In this document: positions 14,620 through 21,905 of the stretch, piece by piece | How the letters are laid out: every line of letters begins with the position of its first letter | How positions within the stretch are numbered: position 1 is the first letter of the stretch | Source: DATBLQ01 sp036555325 | GTDB taxonomy: Bacteria; Pseudomonadota; Alphaproteobacteria; Rhizobiales; Aestuariivirgaceae | Direction: 5' to 3' | Assembly (NCBI GenBank): GCA_036555325.1 | Contig: DATBLQ010000066.1 | Span: 1 to 24,057, forward strand | Length of the DNA stretch: 24,057 nt | The notes under the pieces: model-generated | What the model was told of the DNA's origin: nothing | What the model saw: the letters and a program-made list of their open reading frames with translations, nothing else | Databases searched by the model: none | Position numbers and translations under genes: made by a program

Positions 14620-15530
14620 ACATTCACAACAACTACAACCCGATGGACTGGGATAGGCTGCGGATATTTCATGCCGTTGCCGATGCTGGAAGTTTCACCC
14701 ACGCCGGGCACGAGCTCGGACTTTCTCAATCGGCCGTCAGTCGGCAGATCAGTGCGCTGGAGCAGGAACTCAACGTTCCGCTTTTTCATCGCCATGCCAG
14801 GGGTCTGATCCTCACCGAGCAGGGTGAGATGCTCTACCGAACCGCGCACGATGTCTTCACCAAGCTTGCTGCGGCTCAGGCCCGTCTGATGGATTCGAAG
14901 GATAAGCCGACTGGAGAGCTGCGCATAACCACCACCGTGGGTCTTGGCTCGGTGTGGCTCACACCTCGCATCGCGGAATTTATCGAACTCTATCCGGAGA
15001 TCAGTGTCGTTCTTATACTTGAGGATCGCGAACTCGATCTGGCTATGCGCGAAGCCGACGTGGCGATCAGGTTACGACGTCCCGTGCAGCCTGATCTCAT
15101 TCAGCGCAAACTCTTCACCGTGCATCATCATCTTTACGCATCTCCCGATTACATTCGTCGAAAGGGCTTGCCCAAGGCCCTCCAGGATCTCGATGAGCAC
15201 AACATTCTAACCTTCGGCTCGACCACCAGCTTTTTCACGAACATCAATTGGTTGGAAACTGCCGGCAAGTCCGACGGCGACGGCAGGCGATCCATCCTGA
15301 AGGTCAACAACGCCTATGGATTGCGCCGTGCTGTCGAAGCCGGCATGGGAATAGCCTCCCTGCCGGACTATATCGTCGGCAAGGAATCCTCCCTTGTTCA
15401 GATTCAGCTTCCCGCCGCGACGCCGGAGTTCGATACTTATTTCGTCTACCCGGAGGAATTGCGCGATTCGAAACGGGTGGGGGTATTCCGTGACTTCCTT
15501 GTCTCCAAGGCCAAGGAATGGTCGTTCTAG
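14616..15530 (+). CDS. lsrB: LysR-type regulator of the LsrB/VtlR group, cysteine-free
   Basis: Encodes 304 residues. The N-terminal winged helix-turn-helix (about residues 10-70: MDWDRLRIFHAVADAGSFTHAG ... LSQSAVSRQISALEQEL) is typical LysR and very like that of rhizobial LsrB and Brucella VtlR, including LFHRHARGLILTEQGEMLYRTAHDV. The effector domain keeps TTTVGLGSVWLTPRIAEF, IRLRRPVQPDLIQRKLFTVHHH and LPDYIVGKES. LsrB in Sinorhizobium is linked to oxidative stress, lipopolysaccharide and symbiosis through redox-active cysteines; this protein has no cysteine at all. Its ATG overlaps the trxB stop (ATGA), so the two are co-expressed; a second ATG nine codons later (MDWDRL) is a possible start. 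A strong terminator follows at 15770-15802. The group assignment is by remembered similarity, and the target genes are unknown here. Confidence 0.85.
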   Translation: MNIHNNYNPMDWDRLRIFHAVADAGSFTHAGHELGLSQSAVSRQISALEQELNVPLFHRHARGLILTEQGEMLYRTAHDVFTKLAAAQARLMDSKDKPTGELRITTTVGLGSVWLTPRIAEFIELYPEISVVLILEDRELDLAMREADVAIRLRRPVQPDLIQRKLFTVHHHLYASPDYIRRKGLPKALQDLDEHNILTFGSTTSFFTNINWLETAGKSDGDGRRSILKVNNAYGLRRAVEAGMGIASLPDYIVGKESSLVQIQLPAATPEFDTYFVYPEELRDSKRVGVFRDFLVSKAKEWSF

Positions 15531-15741
15531 ATCTTCTTGCCGCGACCGGAGCTGCCGCTCGTGGTCAGTTTTATGCGAAGCCTGCATGGCTCCTATGTTG
15601 GCGCCCTGCTTGCTGATCAATCCTCCTTAACGCACTCTCCGACCTGCGGCTTTCGAGTCGCAAGCTTCAGGCGGAAGTTACTCCCTCCCCCTTTGTACCT
15701 TTCGCCATGGGCCGTTCGGACCTCACCCCGGAGGGCCCTAT

Positions 15742-15756
15742 TCCCGCAACGCGGGA
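15742..15756. other. Short tight hairpin upstream of the lysR terminator
   Basis: TCCCGC (15742-15747) pairs with GCGGGA (15751-15756) around a three-base loop. It lies 14 bases before the terminator stem at 15770. The preceding 210 bases after the lysR stop show no convincing gene. The pair of hairpins could make a stabilised 3' end. Confidence 0.35.
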
Positions 15757-15769
15757 TCAAATCCAACTC

Positions 15770-15802
15770 ACCGGGCTCAGCAAAAAGGGCCCGGTTTTTT
15801 TT
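15770..15802 (+). terminator. Intrinsic terminator of trxB-lysR
   Basis: Stem ACCGGGC (15770-15776) / GCCCGGT (15789-15795) with a 12-base loop runs into eight T's (15795-15802). It lies about 240 bases after the lysR stop. Its T-run touches the stop codon of the convergent minus-strand gene (TTA at 15801-15803). Confidence 0.85.
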
Positions 15803-16547
15803 ACGGCTGCTTTTGAGCTTGCCGTGGGTGGAGGTTTCCTTTTATCGCCGCCATGTCCCTATCTGCTCTTGCTTCGATATGTGCAATCCATGGAAAAGCA
15901 CGGCGCATCTCGGCGTTGTAACCGAGGTTGCGCACGGTGGGCGATCGCGGCGGAAGTGATTTTTCGCTGTAACGGGTACCGAACAGCCGATCGCTCAGAT
16001 TGTTGGTAATGCCATAGTTGCCGCTTTCTGCATGAAAGTGATGCAATATATGATTGGTTCGAATGGCACGCAGATAGCGGTTTTCTGTCGGAAACGCGGA
16101 ATGGCAAACCGAATGCGCGTATTCATAGGCGATGATCAGCACACCGCCAACCGCCAGCCCCGCCGTGAATGCCGTCCAAGACCCAAAAACCAGCGCCTGC
16201 AATGCCGCAATGATTGCAACTGCTCCCACGATTGTGTAGGGCGCGGCCAGGATCACCGACTGGTCGCTTGGCTTCGAGTGATGCCGATAATGGATCCTGT
16301 ACCATAGGGGCGACGTCACCGCCGATTTTGCCAGGAAATTTCCATGCAGTAGAAAGCGGTGTAGGAGATACTCTGCCACCGGGTAGAGCACGACCATCGA
16401 AAGGGCCGGAATCAGTGCGGCTGAGGCACTCGGTGCAATGAGGATACTCACCCCCGCGAAGACGATTGCCAGCGTGGCATATCCGATAATCTCGGGTGCG
16501 AATAGGAAGCGGCGGTGAAAGGTGACCGCATCTTTCGCGTCGAACAT
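15801..16547 (-). CDS. Fatty acid hydroxylase / sterol desaturase superfamily protein
   Basis: Encodes 248 residues from ATG 16547. It has the histidine pattern of membrane di-iron hydroxylases: HRFLLH (His63, His68), HYRHH (His86, His89, His90), HSVCH (His145, His149), then His166 and HHFH (His169, His170, His172). Four or more hydrophobic segments (about 17-38, 42-62, 103-123, 127-143) place it in the inner membrane with the iron site facing the cytoplasm. Members hydroxylate or desaturate lipids or carotenoids; the substrate is unknown. The start is set by AAGGA four bases before ATG 16547 and by a promoter whose predicted start base falls near the upstream in-frame ATG at 16559, so a leaderless protein four residues longer is the alternative. 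It converges with lysR; the gene upstream on the same strand is msrP, separated by the promoter region. Confidence 0.85.
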   Translation of the reverse strand: MFDAKDAVTFHRRFLFAPEIIGYATLAIVFAGVSILIAPSASAALIPALSMVVLYPVAEYLLHRFLLHGNFLAKSAVTSPLWYRIHYRHHSKPSDQSVILAAPYTIVGAVAIIAALQALVFGSWTAFTAGLAVGGVLIIAYEYAHSVCHSAFPTENRYLRAIRTNHILHHFHAESGNYGITNNLSDRLFGTRYSEKSLPPRSPTVRNLGYNAEMRRAFPWIAHIEARADRDMAAIKGNLHPRQAQKQP

Positions 16548-16558
16548 CGATTCCTTCA

Positions 16559-16595
16559 TGAGCCCATTATAAGCTGGGCAAATATGATCGTCCAA
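16559..16595 (-). promoter_or_regulatory. Strong sigma-70-type promoter for the hydroxylase gene
   Basis: Read on the minus strand, TTGGAC (16595-16590) is separated by 18 bases from a perfect TATAAT (16571-16566). The transcription start is expected about seven bases further on, near 16559, which is the first base of an in-frame ATG. The 5' leader before ATG 16547 would then be only about 12 bases, just enough for its AAGGA. Confidence 0.65.
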
Positions 16596-16715
16596 CGCTG
16601 GAGTAGGATTTTTGGGAAGGCGGGAGCTCGTTTGGGAGCTTATCGCCTTAGCCGCATCGGTACACCTGACCCGGAATTTTGCTGGATGCCTGGATCAAGG
16701 CAGGCGTCGGCCGAA

Positions 16716-17684
16716 TCACATGAACAATTTCTCTCCATCGAGCCCGCTGTAGAGGCTTGCTACGAATTCACCGTACCCATTGTAGAGCTTCGTTGGCGCC
16801 GATTCATTTGTTCCAAGTATCCGTTCATTCGCCTGACTCCAGCGCGGATGAGGAACGTCCGGATTCACGTTCGCCCAGAAACCATACTCATCACCCGCAA
16901 GCTGCTCCCAAAAACTAACTGGACGCTTGTCGGTAAAACTCACCCGCACGATCGATTTTATCGACTTGAAACCGTACTTCCACGGCAGGTGTAACCTTAT
17001 CGGCGCGCCCATCGGCTTGGGGAGCGGCGCACCATAGGCTCCCGTAGCCACGAAAGCCAAATCGTTCAAGGCTTCGCTCAAGGTGAGACCTTCGACATAG
17101 GGCCAGGGAAAGCTCCCTCCGAAAAGACCCGGTCTCTGGCCAGGAGCGATCTCCGGCATATGGAAGGTTTCCATGCGTACGTATTTCGCCCCCGACAGAG
17201 GTCTGGCGAGCTCAACCAGCTTTCGCATGGGAAATCCGGTCCACGGCACCACCATCGCCCACGCTTCGACGCAGCGATGCCGATAAATACGCTCCTCGAG
17301 CGTCACTTTCTTCAGCAGATCGTCGATACCGGTGATGAATGGTTTCTCCACCAGACCCTCGATCGAGATCTCCCAGGGTCGGATCGGCAAGGCTTGCGCC
17401 GCCCTGTAGATTTGTTTCGACGAGCCGAATTCATAGAAGTTGTTGAAGGTGATGTTGTAGCCCTTCGCCGTAACTGCTCGGCCGGCATCTTTGAATGTTG
17501 GATTGGTTGGGCCCGGATAGAGCGAAGTTGAAGGATCATCGTCCGCCAGCGCAATCTTCGGCAAGATGCCTGCGGCGGCGACTGCTCCTCCCAAGCGTGC
17601 AAACTCGCGGCGACTGAGCACGATATGCGCCGGCGTCACGCGGTTTTCGGAAATCTCCCAGCCCAAATGGCGCTTTATGAGCAT
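16716..17684 (-). CDS. msrP: Protein-methionine-sulfoxide reductase catalytic subunit MsrP (YedY)
   Basis: Encodes 322 residues, the usual length. MsrP is a periplasmic molybdopterin enzyme that reduces methionine sulfoxide in proteins damaged by oxidants, with electrons from the membrane haem protein MsrQ. The N-terminus has a Tat signal with twin arginines (SRREF, residues 24-28) before a hydrophobic stretch and ALA-like cleavage site. The oxidoreductase molybdopterin domain carries the molybdenum-ligand cysteine Cys138 in YRHRCVEAWAMVVPWTGFP, and family blocks NNFYEFG, GAPIRLHLPWKYGFKS and the C-terminal FWANVNPDVPHPRW. msrQ is not adjacent; the next gene on the strand is the hydroxylase. 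GAGTGAG precedes ATG 17684. It lies downstream of the EF-G-like gene with a 102-base gap. Confidence 0.95.
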   Translation of the reverse strand: MLIKRHLGWEISENRVTPAHIVLSRREFARLGGAVAAAGILPKIALADDDPSTSLYPGPTNPTFKDAGRAVTAKGYNITFNNFYEFGSSKQIYRAAQALPIRPWEISIEGLVEKPFITGIDDLLKKVTLEERIYRHRCVEAWAMVVPWTGFPMRKLVELARPLSGAKYVRMETFHMPEIAPGQRPGLFGGSFPWPYVEGLTLSEALNDLAFVATGAYGAPLPKPMGAPIRLHLPWKYGFKSIKSIVRVSFTDKRPVSFWEQLAGDEYGFWANVNPDVPHPRWSQANERILGTNESAPTKLYNGYGEFVASLYSGLDGEKLFM

Positions 17685-17786
17685 GATCTCACTCGAAATT
17701 TGCTATCGCACGACAACTAGGACAGCCTTCAGGCGTTTCCCAGTAACACCCTTGCACAATACCGTGAAGCGCCATTGCACTTGCCT

Positions 17787-19841
17787 TTACGCGGCAGCAG
17801 CCTTTCGCGCCGCCAAAACCTGGTCCGCAGTCCTCCCCGTGAGCTCAACCATGTGGTCATGCTTGAATGTGAAAGTACCAACACCTGCCGTCGCTGAACG
17901 CAGCTCAATGATCAGATTGCCGATCTCGCTCTCCGGTAGATGCGCCTCTATCGTGTCCCAGCCCATCCAATTCTCTCGCGCATCGAAGCCCAAGAGCTGT
18001 CCACGGTGGCCGGTCACGATCTGGTTCACCCTAGAAGTCGCTTCGCTCGGCACATGGATATTCACGTGCGAGATCGGCTCCAGCAGCACCGGCGAGCATT
18101 GCTGCAAACCCTCGCTCATCGCCAGCCGCGCCGCCAGTTTGAACGCCATTTCGGACGAATCGACGGTGTGATAGCTGCCATCCGACAAATTGACGGCGAG
18201 ATCGACCACTGGAAAGCCCAATGGTCCCTGATTCAAATACTCGCGCACGCCCGCTTCGACAGCCGGCACATACTGCTTTGGCACTACCCCGCCTGTGATC
18301 GAGTCGGTAAACGCGAAACCTGTCCCGCGTGGAAGCGGCTTGATATCCAGCACCACGTCGCCGTATTGGCCATGGCCGCCCGATTGCTTTTTGTGACGTC
18401 CGCGCAGGCTGACCGGTTTGCGTATCGTTTCCTTGTAGGCAATGCGTCGCGGTCGAGTTTCTGCTCGTACGCCGAATTTTCCGGCAAGCCGCTCGATCGC
18501 CACCCGCAAGTGCATTTCACCCTGCCCCCACAGCACCATCTCGTGCGTATCCTGATTGTGCTGTAGCGACAAAGAGGGATCTTCTTCGACCAGCTTGGCA
18601 ATCGCGGCCGTGAGTTTCACCTCGTCTTTGCGGTCTGGCACAGAAATGGCCATCCCATACACCGGAGGATTCGACTCGAGTTTGAAGGCTTGCTTGGTAG
18701 CGCCTTTGGAGGTGGACAGCGTCTCACCCGTCGTAATCTGCTCCAGCCGTCCCAGCGCCACCGTTTCTCCTGCCTTGGCCGTCGAAATCTTTTTCGGCTC
18801 CGAGCCCATCATCTGGAAAAGGCCGGCGATGCGCCCCTCCTGCCCTCGCCCACCGTAAAGGACCTGCCCGTCGTTGATTGTTCCGGTAAGGGTCCTTGCA
18901 AGCGTCAGTTTCCCGCCATGCGCGGTGTGATAGGTCTTCAGCGTCTGCATCAGGGTGGTGCCGTTTGCATTAACGCCAAGGCGTTTGGTTGTATCATCGA
19001 TGCTTGGCGCTTCATGTCGCAGCGCCTTCAGCAGTCGGAATACGCCGTTGCCGTTTTCCGCCGAGCCGAATAGTACCGGAGTGATAAGTCCCTCTTTCAG
19101 GTCGGCCGAGAGATCGGCAAACACGCGGTCCCTGGGCGGCTCCATATCGGACAGCAGTTGCTCCATCAGCTCGTCGTCATAGTCCGCGAGCTTTTCCAGC
19201 ATTTTGAAACGCGCTTCCTTTTCATGCTCCTTGATATCGCTTGGCATTTCGATGACTTCGCTCTGCCCGTGCTCGCGATAAACGAACGCGCGTTCGAGCG
19301 CCAAATCGACGAATCCGGTTGCGATGCCGTTTTTCCAGATGGGAACTTGGCGGAGCACGAGGGGCGTCGAGCTTGCCGGCTGCAAATAGCTGAGCGCTTC
19401 GGTTAGCCTGTTCTCCGTTTTGTCGATTTTGTTGATGAACAAGAATCTCGGAATTTTCTGCTTGTCCAGTTCCTTTAGGATCAGCTGAAGTGCTGGCGTT
19501 TTCTTCTCATCGGGCTCGCAAACGACAACCGCTGCATCGCACCCTGCAAGCGCCGCATGAGCCTCCTGCATGAATTCAATTGAACCCGGGCAATCGATGA
19601 ATGTGTAAACATCGCCGAGGAAATCGGCTGAGGCTGTGTTTATTTCCACACTCATACCATGCGCCCGCGCCTCTGGCGCGCTGTCGCCTACAGTTGAGCC
19701 GTCCGCTACCCGGCCCTGCCGCTCGATCGTCCCTGTGCGAAAAAGAATCGATTCGAGCAGTGTTGTCTTCCCAGTGAGGTAGGGGCCCACAAGCGCAATG
19801 CACCGTGGACCCGCCGCTCGTCTGCCTGTTTGTGTGTTCAT
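17787..19841 (-). CDS. Elongation factor G-like paralogue with altered GTPase motifs
   Basis: Encodes 684 residues with the full EF-G domain order: GTPase (about 1-270), beta-barrel domain II (about 290-380), domain III (about 395-465), domain IV (about 470-590) and domain V (about 600-675). The P-loop is GPYLTGKTT (19-27) rather than AHIDAGKTT. The G3 motif is DCPGSIEF (83-90), where translating EF-G has DTPGH: the catalytic histidine is Ser87. The switch I core is HGMSVE in place of RGITI. NKID (137-140) is intact, so nucleotide binding looks possible but hydrolysis should be weak or differently controlled. Domain IV retains RHKKQSGGHGQYGDV, so ribosome binding is plausible. This is not the canonical fusA, which normally sits with rpsL, rpsG and tuf. 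Similar EF-G-like proteins are common in alphaproteobacteria; the role is not established to my knowledge. GGGAGGA precedes ATG 19841. Confidence 0.88.
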   Translation of the reverse strand: MNTQTGRRAAGPRCIALVGPYLTGKTTLLESILFRTGTIERQGRVADGSTVGDSAPEARAHGMSVEINTASADFLGDVYTFIDCPGSIEFMQEAHAALAGCDAAVVVCEPDEKKTPALQLILKELDKQKIPRFLFINKIDKTENRLTEALSYLQPASSTPLVLRQVPIWKNGIATGFVDLALERAFVYREHGQSEVIEMPSDIKEHEKEARFKMLEKLADYDDELMEQLLSDMEPPRDRVFADLSADLKEGLITPVLFGSAENGNGVFRLLKALRHEAPSIDDTTKRLGVNANGTTLMQTLKTYHTAHGGKLTLARTLTGTINDGQVLYGGRGQEGRIAGLFQMMGSEPKKISTAKAGETVALGRLEQITTGETLSTSKGATKQAFKLESNPPVYGMAISVPDRKDEVKLTAAIAKLVEEDPSLSLQHNQDTHEMVLWGQGEMHLRVAIERLAGKFGVRAETRPRRIAYKETIRKPVSLRGRHKKQSGGHGQYGDVVLDIKPLPRGTGFAFTDSITGGVVPKQYVPAVEAGVREYLNQGPLGFPVVDLAVNLSDGSYHTVDSSEMAFKLAARLAMSEGLQQCSPVLLEPISHVNIHVPSEATSRVNQIVTGHRGQLLGFDARENWMGWDTIEAHLPESEIGNLIIELRSATAGVGTFTFKHDHMVELTGRTADQVLAARKAAAA

Positions 19842-19875
19842 GGCGAAGTCCTCCCATCATGGTTGCCGCATGAGG

Positions 19876-19909
19876 ACCGCCCTCTTGTTCATGGATCGCC
19901 TGGGGCGGT
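19876..19909 (-). other. Hairpin in the predicted leader of the EF-G-like gene
   Basis: ACCGCCC (19876-19882) and GGGCGGT (19903-19909) are perfect complements around a 20-base loop, extendable by G-U and G-C pairs outside the stem. It lies 35-68 bases upstream of the EF-G-like ATG, inside the roughly 125-base leader implied by the candidate promoter. No T-run follows, so it is not a terminator. Function unknown. Confidence 0.35.
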
Positions 19910-19973
19910 TCCATGCCGCTCATCCTGCGCTCAGAATGCCGAACTGCGCAAGTCTGTTTGAAGAAACCGCGGA

Positions 19974-20001
19974 AATCTTCGACTATTTTTGGACTTGTCA
20001 A
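19974..20001 (-). promoter_or_regulatory. Candidate promoter for the EF-G-like gene
   Basis: On the minus strand a perfect TTGACA (20001-19996) is followed after 16 bases by AAGATT (19979-19974), a poor -10 match. Transcription would start near 19967 and give a leader of about 125 bases. The perfect -35 and its position just after the DUF992 gene are the main support. Confidence 0.35.
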
Positions 20002-20034
20002 GCGCCGGTCGCTGGGGCCATGCGCATCCTTGAG

Positions 20035-20505
20035 CTACCGCGACCGAAGCGTGAGTGAGCCGATGCCTCCGGCGATGTTGAGACCGGTCTGGCCCTGCAG
20101 GCTTAGCGGTTGCAAATTGATGGATCGCTTGAAGCCGCCAATGAGCGCATTCGCTCCAATCCCCACGCCAATAGTTGCCTCAGCCCCTGCTCCGGCATAT
20201 CCGCCTGCAAGCGATCCACGCTTGACCTTGCCCGGCGCGAATACTGCCCACACGAGATTTGCGCCGTTCGTCACACCCACATCGAGCCCCAGGCGTGTAA
20301 TCGAACCGGCATAGTAATCTTTCCAGCCCTGACTTGATCTGAATACGCAGTTTGCAGTCTTCGTGGAGCCGATGATCCAGCCTGCCCCGCCCATGACATG
20401 GCACGACAAAACGCCCACTCGAACGCCGGTCCGGGCATCGGCAGCGCTCGTCAAAAGTCCCAGCGCTAACGTTGCCAGAGTTGCCGTTGTCAGAAATTTG
20501 TTCAT
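20035..20505 (-). CDS. Secreted DUF992 family protein
   Basis: Encodes 156 residues. A Sec signal peptide (about residues 1-25, ending TSAADA) is followed by a single DUF992 domain: VRVGVLSCHVMGGAGWIIGSTKTANCVF, the central YAGSITRLGLDVGVTNGANLVWAVFAPG, then a Gly/Ala-rich AGAGAEATIGVGIGANALIGG and the C-terminal LQGQTGLNIAGGIGSLTLR. Two cysteines (35 and 53) could form a disulfide. DUF992 proteins are exported proteins of unknown function, frequent in Hyphomicrobiales. AAGGGAG lies before ATG 20505. The gene follows the aspartate aminotransferase by 73 bases on the same strand, with a small hairpin in the gap, and may be co-transcribed with it. Confidence 0.88.
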   Translation of the reverse strand: MNKFLTTATLATLALGLLTSAADARTGVRVGVLSCHVMGGAGWIIGSTKTANCVFRSSQGWKDYYAGSITRLGLDVGVTNGANLVWAVFAPGKVKRGSLAGGYAGAGAEATIGVGIGANALIGGFKRSINLQPLSLQGQTGLNIAGGIGSLTLRSR

Positions 20506-20551
20506 CGTTGTCTCCCTTCTTAACTCAAGCCACTTGGCTCACGCATTAGCT

Positions 20552-20568
20552 CTTGCGACGGTCGCAAG
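20552..20568. other. Perfect 7-bp hairpin after the aminotransferase gene
   Basis: CTTGCGA (20552-20558) and TCGCAAG (20562-20568) pair around CGG. It sits 10 bases after the aminotransferase stop on the minus strand. There is no T-run, so it may be a Rho-type or processed 3' end rather than an intrinsic terminator. Confidence 0.4.
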
Positions 20569-20578
20569 TTCACCGGAC

Positions 20579-21781
20579 CTACCTCAAACTGGCGCAAAAA
20601 CGCTGAATTCTCTGGCACGCGTCTTCCAGAACCCCCGTCGCGGTCGCATAGGAAATCCGGAAATGCGGCTCCATTCCAAAAGCCGCACCATGCACCACGG
20701 CAACGCCTTCGCTTTGCAGAAGTTCGCTTACAAAATCCTCATCGCTGGCAATCCGCCCGCCCGAAGGCGCAGTCTTGCCGATGGTGCCCTCGCATGATGG
20801 ATAGACGTAGAATGCTCCCTCTGGTGTCGGACAGCTAAGCCCCTTCGACTGATTCAACATCGATACCACGAGATCTCGTCGCTCCTTGAAAACCCTGTTA
20901 TGTGCCGTGATGAAATCTTGCGGACCGTTGAGCGCCTCTACCGCGGCCCATTGGCTGATGGAGCTGGGATTGGATGTCGACTGCGACTGCAGTTTCTGCA
21001 TTGCCTTGATCAGTTTTTCCGGCCCAGCGCCGTAGCCGATGCGCCAGCCAGTCATGCAATAGGCTTTGGAAACCCCATTCATCGTGAGGGTCCGCTCATA
21101 GAGCTTTGGCTCCACCTGTGCCGGGGTGACGAAGCTGAAATCGTCATAGACGAGATGCTCATACATGTCGTCGGTCAATACCCACACATGCGGATGCTTG
21201 ACGAGAATATCCGTCAGCGCCTTCAACTCTTCCCGCGTATAGGCAGCTCCCGAAGGGTTCGAAGGTGAATTGAATATCAACCATTTGGTCTTCGGCGTGA
21301 TTGCCCCTTCCAGCAGTTCCGGCTGTAGCTTGAATTTGTTCTCCAGCGTTGTCGCGGCAAATACTGGCTGTCCGCCGGCAAGCAACACGATGTCCGGATA
21401 ACTCACCCAGTAGGGCGTCGGAATTATCACCTCATCGCCTGGGTTCAGCGTTGCGATGAGTGCATTGAACAGCACTTGCTTGCCGCCAGTTCCAACCGTC
21501 ACTTGTGAGGTCTCGTAGTTGAGTTGGTTCTCGCGTTTGAACTTCGCGGTGATTGCCTTCTTGAGCTCGATGATACCGTCCACCGCGGTATATTTGGTCT
21601 CGCCGCGCTTGATGGCTGCGATTGCGGCATCCTTGATATTATCTGGGGTATCGAAATCCGGTTCACCGGCGGAAAGCGCCACGATATCGCGTCCCTGCGA
21701 TTTCAGCTCCTGCGCCTTCATCGAAACCGCAATTGTCGATGACGGCTTGATGCGGTTAACTGAGTCGGCAATGAACCCCAT
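20579..21781 (-). CDS. aatA: Aspartate aminotransferase (class I, gamma type)
   Basis: Encodes 400 residues. A PLP-dependent fold-type I enzyme exchanging the amino group between aspartate and 2-oxoglutarate. It matches the subgroup found in rhizobia and thermophiles: SAGEPDFDTPDNIK (residues 37-50), the YTAVDGI loop, FNSPSNPSGAAY with the substrate-binding Asn, TDDMYEHLVYDD (Asp204 contacting the PLP ring nitrogen), the Schiff-base Lys239 in NGVSKAYCMTGWRIGY, and the C-terminal FRISYATA with the substrate-carboxylate Arg. Some enzymes of this subgroup also act on prephenate or tyrosine, which sequence alone does not exclude. It is divergent from an FAD monooxygenase across 124 bases, and DUF992 follows downstream. 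No signal peptide, so cytoplasmic. Confidence 0.94.
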   Translation of the reverse strand: MGFIADSVNRIKPSSTIAVSMKAQELKSQGRDIVALSAGEPDFDTPDNIKDAAIAAIKRGETKYTAVDGIIELKKAITAKFKRENQLNYETSQVTVGTGGKQVLFNALIATLNPGDEVIIPTPYWVSYPDIVLLAGGQPVFAATTLENKFKLQPELLEGAITPKTKWLIFNSPSNPSGAAYTREELKALTDILVKHPHVWVLTDDMYEHLVYDDFSFVTPAQVEPKLYERTLTMNGVSKAYCMTGWRIGYGAGPEKLIKAMQKLQSQSTSNPSSISQWAAVEALNGPQDFITAHNRVFKERRDLVVSMLNQSKGLSCPTPEGAFYVYPSCEGTIGKTAPSGGRIASDEDFVSELLQSEGVAVVHGAAFGMEPHFRISYATATGVLEDACQRIQRFCASLR

Positions 21782-21905
21782 GCGGCGACAAACCCTCTGA
21801 ACAAACCCCCTGGAATGCGGGCCGCGAACCTAGTCCAGAGCGCCCTTCTGCCGCAAGCCCCCTCGGCCGGAGCGCAATTGACAGCCCGTTCAAACCGTAG
21901 AAACG

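Noticed and set aside
15531..15770. Non-coding stretch after lysR considered as a structured RNA gene
   Set aside because: Apart from one tight hairpin and the terminator I saw no tRNA, tmRNA or 6S-like features; frames here are short and overlap no motifs.
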